Assembly: GCF_000011105.1 (NCBI RefSeq)
Contig: NC_000961.1
Location: 310,001-374,000 of the forward strand
Direction: 5' to 3'
DNA from: Pyrococcus horikoshii OT3
GTDB lineage: Archaea > Methanobacteriota_B > Thermococci > Thermococcales > Thermococcaceae
DNA length: 64,000 nucleotides
Position 1 is the first letter of the stretch. Each line of letters starts with the position of its first letter. The notes beneath the pieces are model-generated. The model searched no databases. It had not been told where the DNA came from and saw only the letters and a program-made list of their open reading frames with translations. Made by a program: the position numbers and the translations under genes. Shown one piece after another: positions 1-7,680 of this stretch.

Positions 1-231
1 GTGGGAGATTTAATTGGTAGCTTTATAAAGAGGAGGCTGAATATGCCCAGAGGCTATCCAGCCGTTGGACTTGACCAGTGGGGGTTCTTAATAGCTGCTC
101 TGTGCTTTGCTTATCCTGTGAAAACTATACCTACGGGGGAGGTTCTCTTTCTATTGGTAATAACCCCACTCATACACTGGGGGGCTAATATCTTCGCATA
201 TAAAATGGGTTGGAAAAAAGTTCCGTGGTAA
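1..231 (+). CDS. carS: CDP-archaeol synthase, C-terminal part
   Basis: This is the last 76 codons of a gene that begins before the window, so the GTG at position 1 is not a real start. The fragment has the conserved run GDLIGSFIKRRL, then RGYPAVGLDQWGF and two hydrophobic segments, which is the C-terminal signature of the DUF46/CarS family. The enzyme transfers CMP from CTP to the unsaturated archaeal ether lipid digeranylgeranylglycerol phosphate, giving CDP-archaeol for polar head-group attachment at the membrane. It sits near other lipid and isoprenoid genes (4551-7577). Identification is from motif recall on a fragment. Confidence 0.85.
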   Translation: MGDLIGSFIKRRLNMPRGYPAVGLDQWGFLIAALCFAYPVKTIPTGEVLFLLVITPLIHWGANIFAYKMGWKKVPW

Positions 232-240
232 AATAGGTAG

Positions 241-801
241 TCACTCAACGTACTGGGCATAATATGTTAGGGCTTTTAATAACTCATTGAATCCCTCGTA
301 AGTTACCAGGGAGAGTAAAATGGGCTCCTGCTCAAGCCTTTTTTTGACGAGTTCCCTTAGCCTTTCAAGCTCTTCCCTTGAAACAAGGTCTATCTTATTT
401 ATGACGACTATTATCGGCTTTTCATACCTAAACTTTAGCATATAATGTAGTTTTTCCATTCCCCTGTGAAGGCCCTTTGTGGCATCTATCATGTGGATTA
501 TGACATCGGCATTAACTATCTCCTTAATTAGCTCTTTGAACTTCTCCTCGCTTAGCACCTTTCCCCTGATTTCCTTCTCGGGGTCGAAGAGGCCGGCCGT
601 GTCAATTAGAACTAGCTCATCGGCCCCTCCAAACGGGTTTTTCATTGTTTTTGGTAGCTTTATTTTGCCGAAAGCCCTTTTTATAATTCCTTTAGTCGTT
701 CCTGGGGTTTCAGATACTTCAGAAAATTTCCCTCCAAGGAGTGCATTCATAAGTGTTGACTTACCAACGTTTTCGGCCCCGATAATCGCAACCTTTATCA
801 T
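241..801 (-). CDS. Small Era/Der-like GTPase
   Basis: A 186-residue single-domain GTP-binding protein. The G motifs are in order: G1 GAENVGKST (residues 8-16), a TPGTTKG switch I (about 32-38), G3 DTAG (67-70) and G4 NKID (135-138). The arrangement is that of the TrmE-Era-EngA class of translation-factor-related GTPases, but no KH or other RNA-binding domain follows, so the cellular target cannot be inferred. The start ATG at 801 places the P-loop eight residues in, as usual for this class. It converges on carS with a 9-base gap. Confidence 0.85.
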   Translation of the reverse strand: MIKVAIIGAENVGKSTLMNALLGGKFSEVSETPGTTKGIIKRAFGKIKLPKTMKNPFGGADELVLIDTAGLFDPEKEIRGKVLSEEKFKELIKEIVNADVIIHMIDATKGLHRGMEKLHYMLKFRYEKPIIVVINKIDLVSREELERLRELVKKRLEQEPILLSLVTYEGFNELLKALTYYAQYVE

Positions 802-853
802 AATCTCACCTACCTCTATTTAGAGGAATTACGTATTTAGGGGTTGAGGGGAT

Positions 854-1165
854 ATGAGTCGGGTTAAGCTTGGTCATCACTACTATTACATTGTTACTCC
901 TCAGGATCTCAGAGATGGCAAATATAAAGGAAAGAACATTGTTATTGAGGGTGAAATAAAGGATAAGCCAATAATAGAGTTTCTCCCCATGGAACTTCCA
1001 AGTTACAGGACGATATTCAGAGTTTCAGGATTCAAGGTAGAATTCTCTGGAACCCCAAACGTGAGGATGGGTGAGAAGGTTAAAGTATACGGAGTCTTCG
1101 TTGGGGATGGGATAATAGCAAGGGCCATAGAGACGGAGGGGGCCATCTATATCACGGAGGAGTGA
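854..1165 (+). CDS. Hypothetical protein, probable OB-fold
   Basis: A 103-residue protein I do not recognise by name. Alternating hydrophobic strands (NIVIEGEI, KVEFSG, KVKVYGVFVGDGIIARAIE) and a glycine-rich turn resemble a small OB-fold, a fold often used for nucleic acid binding. That is inference from pattern only. The ATG at 854 is preceded by a purine-rich GGGGAT. It overlaps a possible GTG start of the HD-domain gene downstream, and the next gene's ribosome site lies inside its final codons, so the two are probably co-transcribed. Confidence 0.7.
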   Translation: MSRVKLGHHYYYIVTPQDLRDGKYKGKNIVIEGEIKDKPIIEFLPMELPSYRTIFRVSGFKVEFSGTPNVRMGEKVKVYGVFVGDGIIARAIETEGAIYITEE

Positions 1166-1170
1166 AGGTC

Positions 1171-1695
1171 ATGATCGAAAAGATATTGCTCGTTCAAACC
1201 CTCAAAAGATTGCCCAGAATGGGTTGGCTCATCAAGGGTGTCCAGGAGCCTGAAAGTATTGCTGATCACTCCTTTGGTGTTGCTTTTATAACCCTTGTTC
1301 TTGCCGATGTTTTGGAAAAGAGGGGAAAGAGGATAGATGTCGAGAAGGCCCTAAAGATGGCAATAGTTCACGACTTAGCTGAGGCAATAATAACGGATAT
1401 ACCCCTCTCTGCCCAGGAATTTGTGGACAAAGATAAAGCTGAAGCACTAGTCTTTAAAAAAGTGTTTCCAGAATTTTACGAGTTATACAGAGAATACCAA
1501 GAATGCTCGTCTCCCGAAGCTCAGCTTGTGAGAATAGCAGATAAACTTGACATGATCCTTCAGGCTTATCAATATGAACTCTCTGGGAATAAAAATTTGG
1601 ATGAATTTTGGGAAGCCATAGAGGAGATCAAGAGACTGGAGCTGTCCAAATATCTGGAGGATATTTTGAACTCAGTTGGGAGGTTAAAAGCTTGA
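1171..1695 (+). CDS. HD-domain nucleotide phosphohydrolase, YfbR-like
   Basis: The metal-binding HD signature is clear: the ADHSFG histidine pair near residue 28, then VHDLAEAIITDIP for the HD dyad and the downstream acidic residues. Family members such as E. coli YfbR are 5'-deoxynucleotidases acting on dNMPs, and a Pyrococcus homologue has been described as oxetanocin-like. I chose ATG 1171 rather than the GTG at 1162 because GGAGG at 1156-1160 is 10 bases from 1171 but only 1 base from 1162. That gives 174 residues. Its stop overlaps the TTG start of the next gene (TTGA), so the two are coupled. Exact substrate is unknown. Confidence 0.85.
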   Translation: MIEKILLVQTLKRLPRMGWLIKGVQEPESIADHSFGVAFITLVLADVLEKRGKRIDVEKALKMAIVHDLAEAIITDIPLSAQEFVDKDKAEALVFKKVFPEFYELYREYQECSSPEAQLVRIADKLDMILQAYQYELSGNKNLDEFWEAIEEIKRLELSKYLEDILNSVGRLKA

Positions 1696-2573
1696 TTGAA
1701 GCTCTGACTTTTGTTCTTGCTTTTATATTAACTCCCTATTTTGGCAAGTTAATGAAGAAAGCTGGAATAGTTGGGATAGACGTTCATAAGTTAGACAAAC
1801 GTGAAGTTCCCGAGATGGGGGGATTGGCCCTACTTCTGTCTATCTCTTTAGTTGCTCTAGCCCTCGTTAGAGCTGATTGGGTTGTTTCTATCTTCCTGCT
1901 CGTAGGTCTCGTTGGAATTTTGGACGATCTCGTGAACCTCAGACAGAGTCATAAAGTTATACTAACTTTCTTTTCCACTTCCCCGTTGTTGTTTTACATT
2001 AAGAGGAATTACATAACTATCTTAGCCCTCAAAATTAAGCTTGGTATTATAGCATTGCTCGTATTCTGGCTGTACATCGTGGTTTCGGCTAACCTCGTGA
2101 ACATGCTTGCCGGATTTAATGGGCTTGAGGTTGGAACTTCATCGATAATATTCCTTGTAATAGCCCTACTTAGTGAAGGGGATGTCAGAAAATTAGCATT
2201 AGTAGCATTTTTCGCTTCTTTGGGCTTCTTATATTGGAATAGATATCCAGCGAGGATATTCCCAGGGGACACGGGAACTTTATCCCTAGGGGCTTTAATA
2301 GGAATTTTAGCCATACTAGGAGAACTCGAATTTCCGGTTGCTATCATGTTAATCCCCCATACGATCGACTTCCTCCTTAAAGCTAGGGTTAGGTTCAAAG
2401 GAAAATCCCTGGGGAGAACTAGAGTTCTAGAAGACGGGACCCTTGTTCCCCCTCCCTATCCATCTTTCCTGGGGATGCTGATGAGGGTTAAACCAATGAA
2501 GGAGTGGGAGCTAGTGTTAACCGTTTTATTCCTAGAAGCTTGCCTTGGTATCTTGGCTATTCTATTAGCTTAA
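1692..2573 (+). CDS. aglH: Dolichyl-phosphate GlcNAc-1-phosphotransferase (glycosyltransferase family 4)
   Basis: A polytopic membrane enzyme of the MraY/WecA/ALG7 superfamily, expected to move a HexNAc-1-phosphate from UDP-sugar to dolichol phosphate as the first step of N-glycosylation or surface glycan assembly. Visible signatures are EVPEMGG near the N-terminus, DDLVNLRQSHK, NMLAGFNGLEVG and FPGDTGTLSLGALIG, which hold the Mg2+-binding aspartates and nucleotide loop. An upstream in-frame ATG at 1608 lies inside the HD gene. I chose TTG 1692 because GGGAGG at 1678-1683 is correctly spaced and the TTGA overlap couples it to the previous gene. Length is then 293 residues. The symbol is by analogy, and the sugar is inferred. 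Confidence 0.8.
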   Translation: MIEALTFVLAFILTPYFGKLMKKAGIVGIDVHKLDKREVPEMGGLALLLSISLVALALVRADWVVSIFLLVGLVGILDDLVNLRQSHKVILTFFSTSPLLFYIKRNYITILALKIKLGIIALLVFWLYIVVSANLVNMLAGFNGLEVGTSSIIFLVIALLSEGDVRKLALVAFFASLGFLYWNRYPARIFPGDTGTLSLGALIGILAILGELEFPVAIMLIPHTIDFLLKARVRFKGKSLGRTRVLEDGTLVPPPYPSFLGMLMRVKPMKEWELVLTVLFLEACLGILAILLA

Positions 2574-3276
2574 CCATTCCAAATCCTAGTCCTGTTTTCT
2601 CTCCGAATCCGTTTTCATAACCAAATCTCGCTATCTCTTCAGAACCGGCATATCTAAATACCATGAGGGATCCCCTTATATACGAGCTTCCAACCATGAG
2701 CCTCGTGGGCTTAAACTTAAGGACTTCTATCGTGAAATCCCTATCCTTTGGGGTTTCTCCCATGACTTCACTGTACCTTAGGATCATCACCTTCCTGAGC
2801 CTATCCATGAATAATTCATCGTGAGGATAAAGATCCCAATGCCTTAACTTATTACCCTCGAACTTTACGGTTCTAACTACGATTGGACTCAAAGTTGAGA
2901 ACACGTTTTCTTTTCCAAGTTCTTTAACCTTTATAGCTTTTATATCACCGACTAAAAACGAAAGCTCGCCTATTTTAAATTCTGGGCTCTTCTCAACGGC
3001 TTCCGCTATTGCCCTTATTATGTCCTCGTTTGAGGATGAAATATAGAGGGAAACATCATCTGAGAGAATTTCAATACCCTTATCCGGCAATATCTTCCTT
3101 TTCCTCACGATAATTCTAGAGAACGTCCAGAAACCATGGGGAGAGGATAATAGCTTAGCTATTGTAGGTTCGATCGAGTTGACCTTCTCTAGAATTTGGG
3201 AGTATACCTCGTAGTTGTAATTGAATGGTAGAATTGGGTTGTCCTTAAGTGGTAGTAGCTTAACTTCGATTCTCAT
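2557..3276 (-). CDS. Cas6-like CRISPR RNA endonuclease homologue, stand-alone
   Basis: A 239-residue RAMP protein with the Cas6 layout: N-terminal ferredoxin-like domain opening MRIEVKLLPL, a central LSPIVVRTVK strand, and the C-terminal glycine-rich loop FGEKTGLGFGMVKL. Cas6 cuts CRISPR precursor RNA within the repeat. Tyr25 and His47 lie roughly where the catalytic Tyr and His of P. furiosus Cas6 occur, but the surrounding residues differ. I recall Pyrococcus paralogues of this kind described as non-catalytic RNA binders. No other cas gene and no repeat array is in the window. GGAGG lies about 10 bases before the ATG. It converges on aglH with a 17-base overlap. Confidence 0.8.
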   Translation of the reverse strand: MRIEVKLLPLKDNPILPFNYNYEVYSQILEKVNSIEPTIAKLLSSPHGFWTFSRIIVRKRKILPDKGIEILSDDVSLYISSSNEDIIRAIAEAVEKSPEFKIGELSFLVGDIKAIKVKELGKENVFSTLSPIVVRTVKFEGNKLRHWDLYPHDELFMDRLRKVMILRYSEVMGETPKDRDFTIEVLKFKPTRLMVGSSYIRGSLMVFRYAGSEEIARFGYENGFGEKTGLGFGMVKLIE

Positions 3277-3346
3277 AACTATATCCCCTCCTTATTTATA
3301 CCAGGCTAACTAAATATTATGCAAAAAGAAAATAAAAATAATTCTC

Positions 3347-4570
3347 TCAAAGCCTCTGAGAGAATGGAACTGGAACTGCTGAGATTGCAAAAATTATCCA
3401 AATTAATATTGCAAGTGCTTTTCTACCAGGAGTTAATGGGGTAACCTCATCTAAGGCCCCAGGATTTCCTATTCTTCCCATCAAGAGGATTAGAATTCCC
3501 CAAAGAAGCCACCCTGGCCAGAAGTAGGATAACCCGAGCGTTATGAACCCAAGTGCATACGTTAGTATCCTGTGGGCTCTTTCTGGCATTAAAGCTCTTG
3601 CTATATGTCCACCATCTAATTGGGCTGCTGGTATAAGATTTAGGAAAGTTACCAATATTCCGACCCATCCAGCAACTGCTAGTGGATGCAAAATTATCCC
3701 AGAGCCCTGGGGAAGATTTCCCAGGACAAATTTTGTTAAGGCGTAGAAGAGTATGCTTGTTCCAAAGTATATCGTTTCTCCCTGCTTTAGATAATCTACC
3801 GGGACGATGACCGAAAGCTTAAGTCCAATTATAGTTACAGGAATTGCCACCAAAAGTCCCGCAATTGGCCCGCTAGCCCCTAAATCAACGGCCGCATTCC
3901 TAGTTGGAATTGGAGATTTCACCCTTATTACGGCCCCAAGCGTTCCTATGAAGGAGGGAAATGGAATGAAGTACGGAAACGTTGATTTAACATTATGTAA
4001 AGTTGCAGCTATCTTATGTCCCATCTCGTGGGTTCCAAGTATTGAGATTATTCCAAGGGAGAACGCTAATGCATTTAGATATACGTTCTTTATCCCTGGA
4101 AGGTTCAGCTCGTTTAAAGTTGCGACGTAGAGGGATGAAAGGATATATCCTGCAAAGAAAGTGCTAAAAAGGGTTAGCACGAATAATATTATTCCTATCA
4201 GCGGATTCTCCCTACTTTCCACATTTTTAGCTGGAAAAACATATAGTAGGGTTTTATCCTTGGATCTCTTTAGTGCAACCCAATAGCCAAGCTTTTCCAT
4301 TTCCTTAAGAACTTTCTCAAAATCCTTCTCTATGATCCCTAAAACTTCATATACATAGACTTCTCCTCTCCTCTCCAAAAGCGATCCTAGCTCGTAGAAC
4401 TTCCTAAGGGCTTCTTCCACTCCATGTTCCTCTTCCTCAACGTCTATCTCATAACCTACTAGTATCATATCCCCTCCGCATACGGGGCAGGCGTTGGGGA
4501 GGAGGGGCTTAGTCGAGTCGATAACCTCTCTATGTCCACATGATATACATTCATAGATTCCCTTCGGCAA
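3347..4570 (-). CDS. Site-2 protease-type M50 zinc metalloprotease with zinc ribbon
   Basis: The protein starts with a CISCGH...CPVCGG zinc ribbon (residues 8-33), followed by a small regulatory domain and a multi-pass membrane protease core. HEMGH at 181-185 supplies two zinc ligands and the catalytic Glu, and NLIPAAQLDGGH at 311-322 supplies the third ligand (Asp319). S2P enzymes cut transmembrane segments of substrate proteins, often releasing regulators. The start at 4570 overlaps the preceding gene's end by 20 bases, but it is needed to keep the zinc ribbon. It is last in a run with the aconitase-X genes; no functional link is evident. Confidence 0.9.
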   Translation of the reverse strand: MPKGIYECISCGHREVIDSTKPLLPNACPVCGGDMILVGYEIDVEEEEHGVEEALRKFYELGSLLERRGEVYVYEVLGIIEKDFEKVLKEMEKLGYWVALKRSKDKTLLYVFPAKNVESRENPLIGIILFVLTLFSTFFAGYILSSLYVATLNELNLPGIKNVYLNALAFSLGIISILGTHEMGHKIAATLHNVKSTFPYFIPFPSFIGTLGAVIRVKSPIPTRNAAVDLGASGPIAGLLVAIPVTIIGLKLSVIVPVDYLKQGETIYFGTSILFYALTKFVLGNLPQGSGIILHPLAVAGWVGILVTFLNLIPAAQLDGGHIARALMPERAHRILTYALGFITLGLSYFWPGWLLWGILILLMGRIGNPGALDEVTPLTPGRKALAILIWIIFAISAVPVPFSQRL

Positions 4571-4955
4571 GGATTTCCACCTCCCCCTCCTGGGGGTTGA
4601 TCCTTACCCTCATTCCCGTCTTTAGCTTTGATATGTCAACGTTTGTTATCAAGGGAATTCCAGAGATTATAGCTCCTGCAGTAACTATAGGTTCCGCTTC
4701 CTCCACTATTATAGCCTTAGGTCCCTTACCATTTTTAGAGAGGGCGTAGAGGATGTAGGAACCAACAGTTGACCCCTTTCCCTTTGGAAATACCAAGATC
4801 TTACCAGTTATGCTCTCTCCCTTTATGTCGCTTTCCGGATCCGTTATAGTTCCTGTTTCGGGATCAACTCCCCCTAAAAATGACAAGGGTTTCCTGGATA
4901 CTATCACCTCTCCCTCAACCACAACCTTTCCTATTCCTTTTCCCTTGAGCTTCAT
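4551..4955 (-). CDS. Phosphomevalonate dehydratase small subunit (aconitase X swivel domain)
   Basis: A 134-residue swivelling beta-alpha domain of the AcnX small-subunit (DUF126) family: KGKGIGKVVVEGE, SFLGGVDPETG and FPKGKGSTVGSYILY. In archaea it pairs with the large subunit encoded immediately upstream (the start here at 4955 coincides with that gene's last base). The pair converts (R)-5-phosphomevalonate to trans-anhydromevalonate 5-phosphate in the archaeal modified mevalonate route, feeding isoprenoid lipid synthesis. The GSTVGS loop is the substrate-binding element of the family. The order large-then-small in one operon supports a heterodimer. Confidence 0.88.
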   Translation of the reverse strand: MKLKGKGIGKVVVEGEVIVSRKPLSFLGGVDPETGTITDPESDIKGESITGKILVFPKGKGSTVGSYILYALSKNGKGPKAIIVEEAEPIVTAGAIISGIPLITNVDISKLKTGMRVRINPQEGEVEILAEGNL

Positions 4956-6130
4956 CAGGGGGCCTCCATGATAATTTTTTCAACGCTCTCCAATTTTACA
5001 TTAAGTCCAAAGGATTTAAAATAGAAGGCGGCCTTCCCGCTGTTGGTTGCAACTCCAGAGTACCACTCCTTTACTGGAGAGACTACCAGGCATACATCCT
5101 GTAATAACTTTCCATTGTACCTCTCAATTACCTCGGTGTAGCCTAAAAAGTCGGCTAGGGCTTTAACGCTCCTACTGATCGTTATATAAAGCGGTATTCT
5201 TAATGGTTTTCCCCTCATCTTCAAAAGTTCTGCAATGTTCTTTACCTCCTTAAGGGAAGCATGGGGGCAACCCAGGAGAATGAAATCAACCTCTCCCCAG
5301 TCAGCATTGAACCTCTCCTTAACATCCTCAACCTCCTTAGAATCAATGGTTATCTTCTCTACCTTGTCATTAATTGCTCCTCTCCATTCAGGTGTGTGCT
5401 TCTCCACATGATATAGGGCAACTCCTCCGCTAGCGGCCATGCTGGCCCCTAAGGCCTTAAGTTCATCTAAACTAGGTGTGAGGTTAGAAAAGTAAGGAAT
5501 TCCATTTTCAACTATTTCTCCAACTCTATATCCCAATAAAGAGTATTCAACTTCATTTTTAGGTTCAAACGTTACCTTTACAAAATGTGTGGCCTTTCTA
5601 TTTTCGTCTAGATGAAGTCCATAATTTGGCGTTTTTCCAACTATCGCAGCTGCAAGGCTTGAAGGTCCACCCTCCCTATTGGTTCTTGCTCCGAGAACAG
5701 AATTAGCGAAGCTAACGGCCGAGCTTTCGCTCCATGCTAGGTGATCCCCAAACTTAGGAAGATTGGCCCCATAATAAGGTGTACAGGTTGATGTGACTTC
5801 GATTCCCATTTCCCTGTAAAGGCTTATTATCTCTTCCTGCTTTTCCATGAAATCCTCATTTCCTATTCCTGGAGGATTGAGGGTTGTATAGACTGAAACC
5901 TTCGCCCCCATCTCAACGAGATCCCTTAAAAATTCGAGTCCAGCCTCTCCTAGATTTTTATAGCTTACACCGGCTATTTGAGCACTTTTTATGGGTATAA
6001 GCCTATCAGCTCCGTAAAGATCCCCTAAGGCTACCAATATCTCCATGGCCTTTTGAAGAGCCGGCCCATATTCCCCGGATAATGCGAGTTCCTCCTCTTT
6101 TGTAAGATACAATGTTATCACCTCATTCAA
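4955..6130 (-). CDS. Phosphomevalonate dehydratase large subunit (aconitase X catalytic)
   Basis: A 391-residue AcnX catalytic chain. Signatures include LTKEEELALSGEYG at the start, the TCTPYYGANLPKFGDHLAWSESSAV segment with a cluster-type cysteine, NREGGPSSLAAAIVGKTP, and LLGCPHAS near residue 285. These cysteines are expected to bind the 4Fe-4S cluster of this aconitase-superfamily enzyme. Together with the adjacent small subunit it dehydrates phosphomevalonate in isoprenoid biosynthesis. The start overlaps the ASCH gene by 8 bases, making a four-gene minus-strand run with the M50 protease. Length fits the archaeal family of about 390-400 residues. Confidence 0.9.
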   Translation of the reverse strand: MNEVITLYLTKEEELALSGEYGPALQKAMEILVALGDLYGADRLIPIKSAQIAGVSYKNLGEAGLEFLRDLVEMGAKVSVYTTLNPPGIGNEDFMEKQEEIISLYREMGIEVTSTCTPYYGANLPKFGDHLAWSESSAVSFANSVLGARTNREGGPSSLAAAIVGKTPNYGLHLDENRKATHFVKVTFEPKNEVEYSLLGYRVGEIVENGIPYFSNLTPSLDELKALGASMAASGGVALYHVEKHTPEWRGAINDKVEKITIDSKEVEDVKERFNADWGEVDFILLGCPHASLKEVKNIAELLKMRGKPLRIPLYITISRSVKALADFLGYTEVIERYNGKLLQDVCLVVSPVKEWYSGVATNSGKAAFYFKSFGLNVKLESVEKIIMEAP

Positions 6131-6452
6131 TTGGCTCTATCTCAATTGCAACAACCCCATATTTTTTCTCCCTCTCCTCATCGTAGAACTGTCTATATAC
6201 CTTTACTCCCTCTTCTATGCTTTTTACTCCAGGTAAGACGTTTTCTATCCCCTCTTTTTCTAGCATCTCTTTAAAGGAGCTGTAAACTCGGATACCCTTT
6301 ACTTTGACCTTTAGTTTACCTCCCTCAAATATTATTATATCTCCTGGCTTGATTTGCCTCCTCTTCTCATCGTACAGTCTACCTTCGATCTTCTTTTTTC
6401 CAGCTTTTATTAGCTCAATGTACTCCTCTTGAAGTCCCATTTCCCACTTCAT
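6123..6452 (-). CDS. ASCH-domain protein, possible RNA binder
   Basis: A 109-residue single ASCH domain. The signature is LIKAGKKKIEGRLYDEKRR, which contains the characteristic GxKxxExR near residues 18-25, and PGDIIIFEGG for the following barrel. ASCH domains are PUA-like beta-barrels found in RNA-binding or RNA-modifying proteins and, in some bacterial members, amidohydrolases acting on modified nucleosides. Which applies here cannot be told. I recall structures of Pyrococcus homologues of this size without assigned function. It is first in a tight run with the aconitase-X genes (8-base overlap). Confidence 0.85.
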   Translation of the reverse strand: MKWEMGLQEEYIELIKAGKKKIEGRLYDEKRRQIKPGDIIIFEGGKLKVKVKGIRVYSSFKEMLEKEGIENVLPGVKSIEEGVKVYRQFYDEEREKKYGVVAIEIEPIE

Positions 6453-6464
6453 TTTTATCCCTCC

Positions 6465-7577
6465 CTAGAGAAGGGCCCTCAAGATTATGGGTGATATTCT
6501 AATTAACTTGGCTAACACCCTTGGATTCTTTAGTAGTGCTTTGACCGTCTTGACGTGGTCGTCGAAATCGGCCCTCTCAACGATTATCTTTCTAACTTCT
6601 TCGGAGCTAAGAACTTCGAATATTTCCTCTATTTTTTCCTGCGTCAAGTTCTTGAAAACCTTCCTTATTTTTAATCCAAAGCTAACTTGCTCTCTAACCC
6701 AGGAGCATTCCCTTTCATATATCTCCAAGTTATCGTTTAGTATAGCTTTGGCAAGGCTTTTTGCACAGTAAGCGCCAAAAACTATTCCCCCAGCGGTCGT
6801 TGGCTTTATCTGAAGTGCTGCATCGCCAACTAGAGCTACGTTACCCTTTACCCAGGGTTTCCTCCAGCCAAGGATCACGGCCCCAGATTTTATTTCAACG
6901 GTTTTAAATGGATTTAATCTCCTAATTTTCAAAAATTTTGCGAGGGAATCTATTTCCCCAAAAGTGCCAACCCTTGCTTCTTCCTCGTTTATAGGGGCTA
7001 CCCAAAAGAAGAACTCTGGATTAATATTTTTGTTTACCCAAACTTCAACGTGATCCCTCTTGAAATTTCCGAGAACTTCAATTTCCCATCCTTTTAGGAC
7101 TTCCCCTTCAGTTCTTGCCTGTATTTCCTTGGCAACGCTACTGTTTACTCCATCCGCTCCCACGTAGTATTTTGCCTCTATTTCGAGCCTAGAATCTAAA
7201 TGCTGAAGGATCGCTTTTCCATTCTTGAATCCCAGGAAATTAGTTGAGAGATAGTATTCTGCCCCTTTCCTCATGGCCCTTTTAGCAAGTTCCCTTTCAA
7301 GCACTTTCCTATCTATGAGGTATGCTTGGGGAAGAGATCTATGAATCTCAAAAACCTTCTCCCTGGAAATGAAGAAGGCCCCATTGAAGGCGTTCAATAT
7401 GGCCTTTTCAGGAAGACCTAGGCTTTCATAGTTTTCAGCTCCTACGATCCCTGTGCAGGCTTTTCCCCCAAATGCTCCTTTCTTCTCAATGACACCAACG
7501 TTAACTTTTCCAGCAAGTAAGCTCGCAAGATAATTTCCTACGGGTCCTCCTCCAATAATGAGCACATCATATCTCAT
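6465..7577 (-). CDS. Geranylgeranyl-reductase-family FAD oxidoreductase
   Basis: A 370-residue flavoprotein. The N-terminal dinucleotide fold IIGGGPVGNYLASLLAG (residues 7-23), a GGKACTGIVG motif near 42-51 and VGDAALQIKPTTAGGIVFG near 255-273 are the three FAD contacts of the geranylgeranyl reductase family. In archaea such enzymes saturate the isoprenoid chains of ether lipids, though several paralogues per genome have unassigned substrates. It lies beside the isoprenoid genes at 4551-6130 and 12 bases from the ASCH gene, consistent with a lipid role (inference). ATG 7577 begins directly before the Rossmann strand. Confidence 0.85.
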   Translation of the reverse strand: MRYDVLIIGGGPVGNYLASLLAGKVNVGVIEKKGAFGGKACTGIVGAENYESLGLPEKAILNAFNGAFFISREKVFEIHRSLPQAYLIDRKVLERELAKRAMRKGAEYYLSTNFLGFKNGKAILQHLDSRLEIEAKYYVGADGVNSSVAKEIQARTEGEVLKGWEIEVLGNFKRDHVEVWVNKNINPEFFFWVAPINEEEARVGTFGEIDSLAKFLKIRRLNPFKTVEIKSGAVILGWRKPWVKGNVALVGDAALQIKPTTAGGIVFGAYCAKSLAKAILNDNLEIYERECSWVREQVSFGLKIRKVFKNLTQEKIEEIFEVLSSEEVRKIIVERADFDDHVKTVKALLKNPRVLAKLIRISPIILRALL

Positions 7578-7680
7578 ATAGTCTCCCTACTTGGTTAGTG
7601 TACTGAACACGTTAATAAACTTCTCTCTTGCAAAATTTATTTAGTTAGAAAAGGAAACTAGGATAAGAGGTGGGGATGTA

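Noticed and set aside
1608-1691. Upstream ATG start for the GlcNAc-1-P transferase
   Set aside because: The 28 extra residues (GSHRGDQETGAVQ...) overlap the HD-domain gene in another frame; the TTG at 1692 has the ribosome site.
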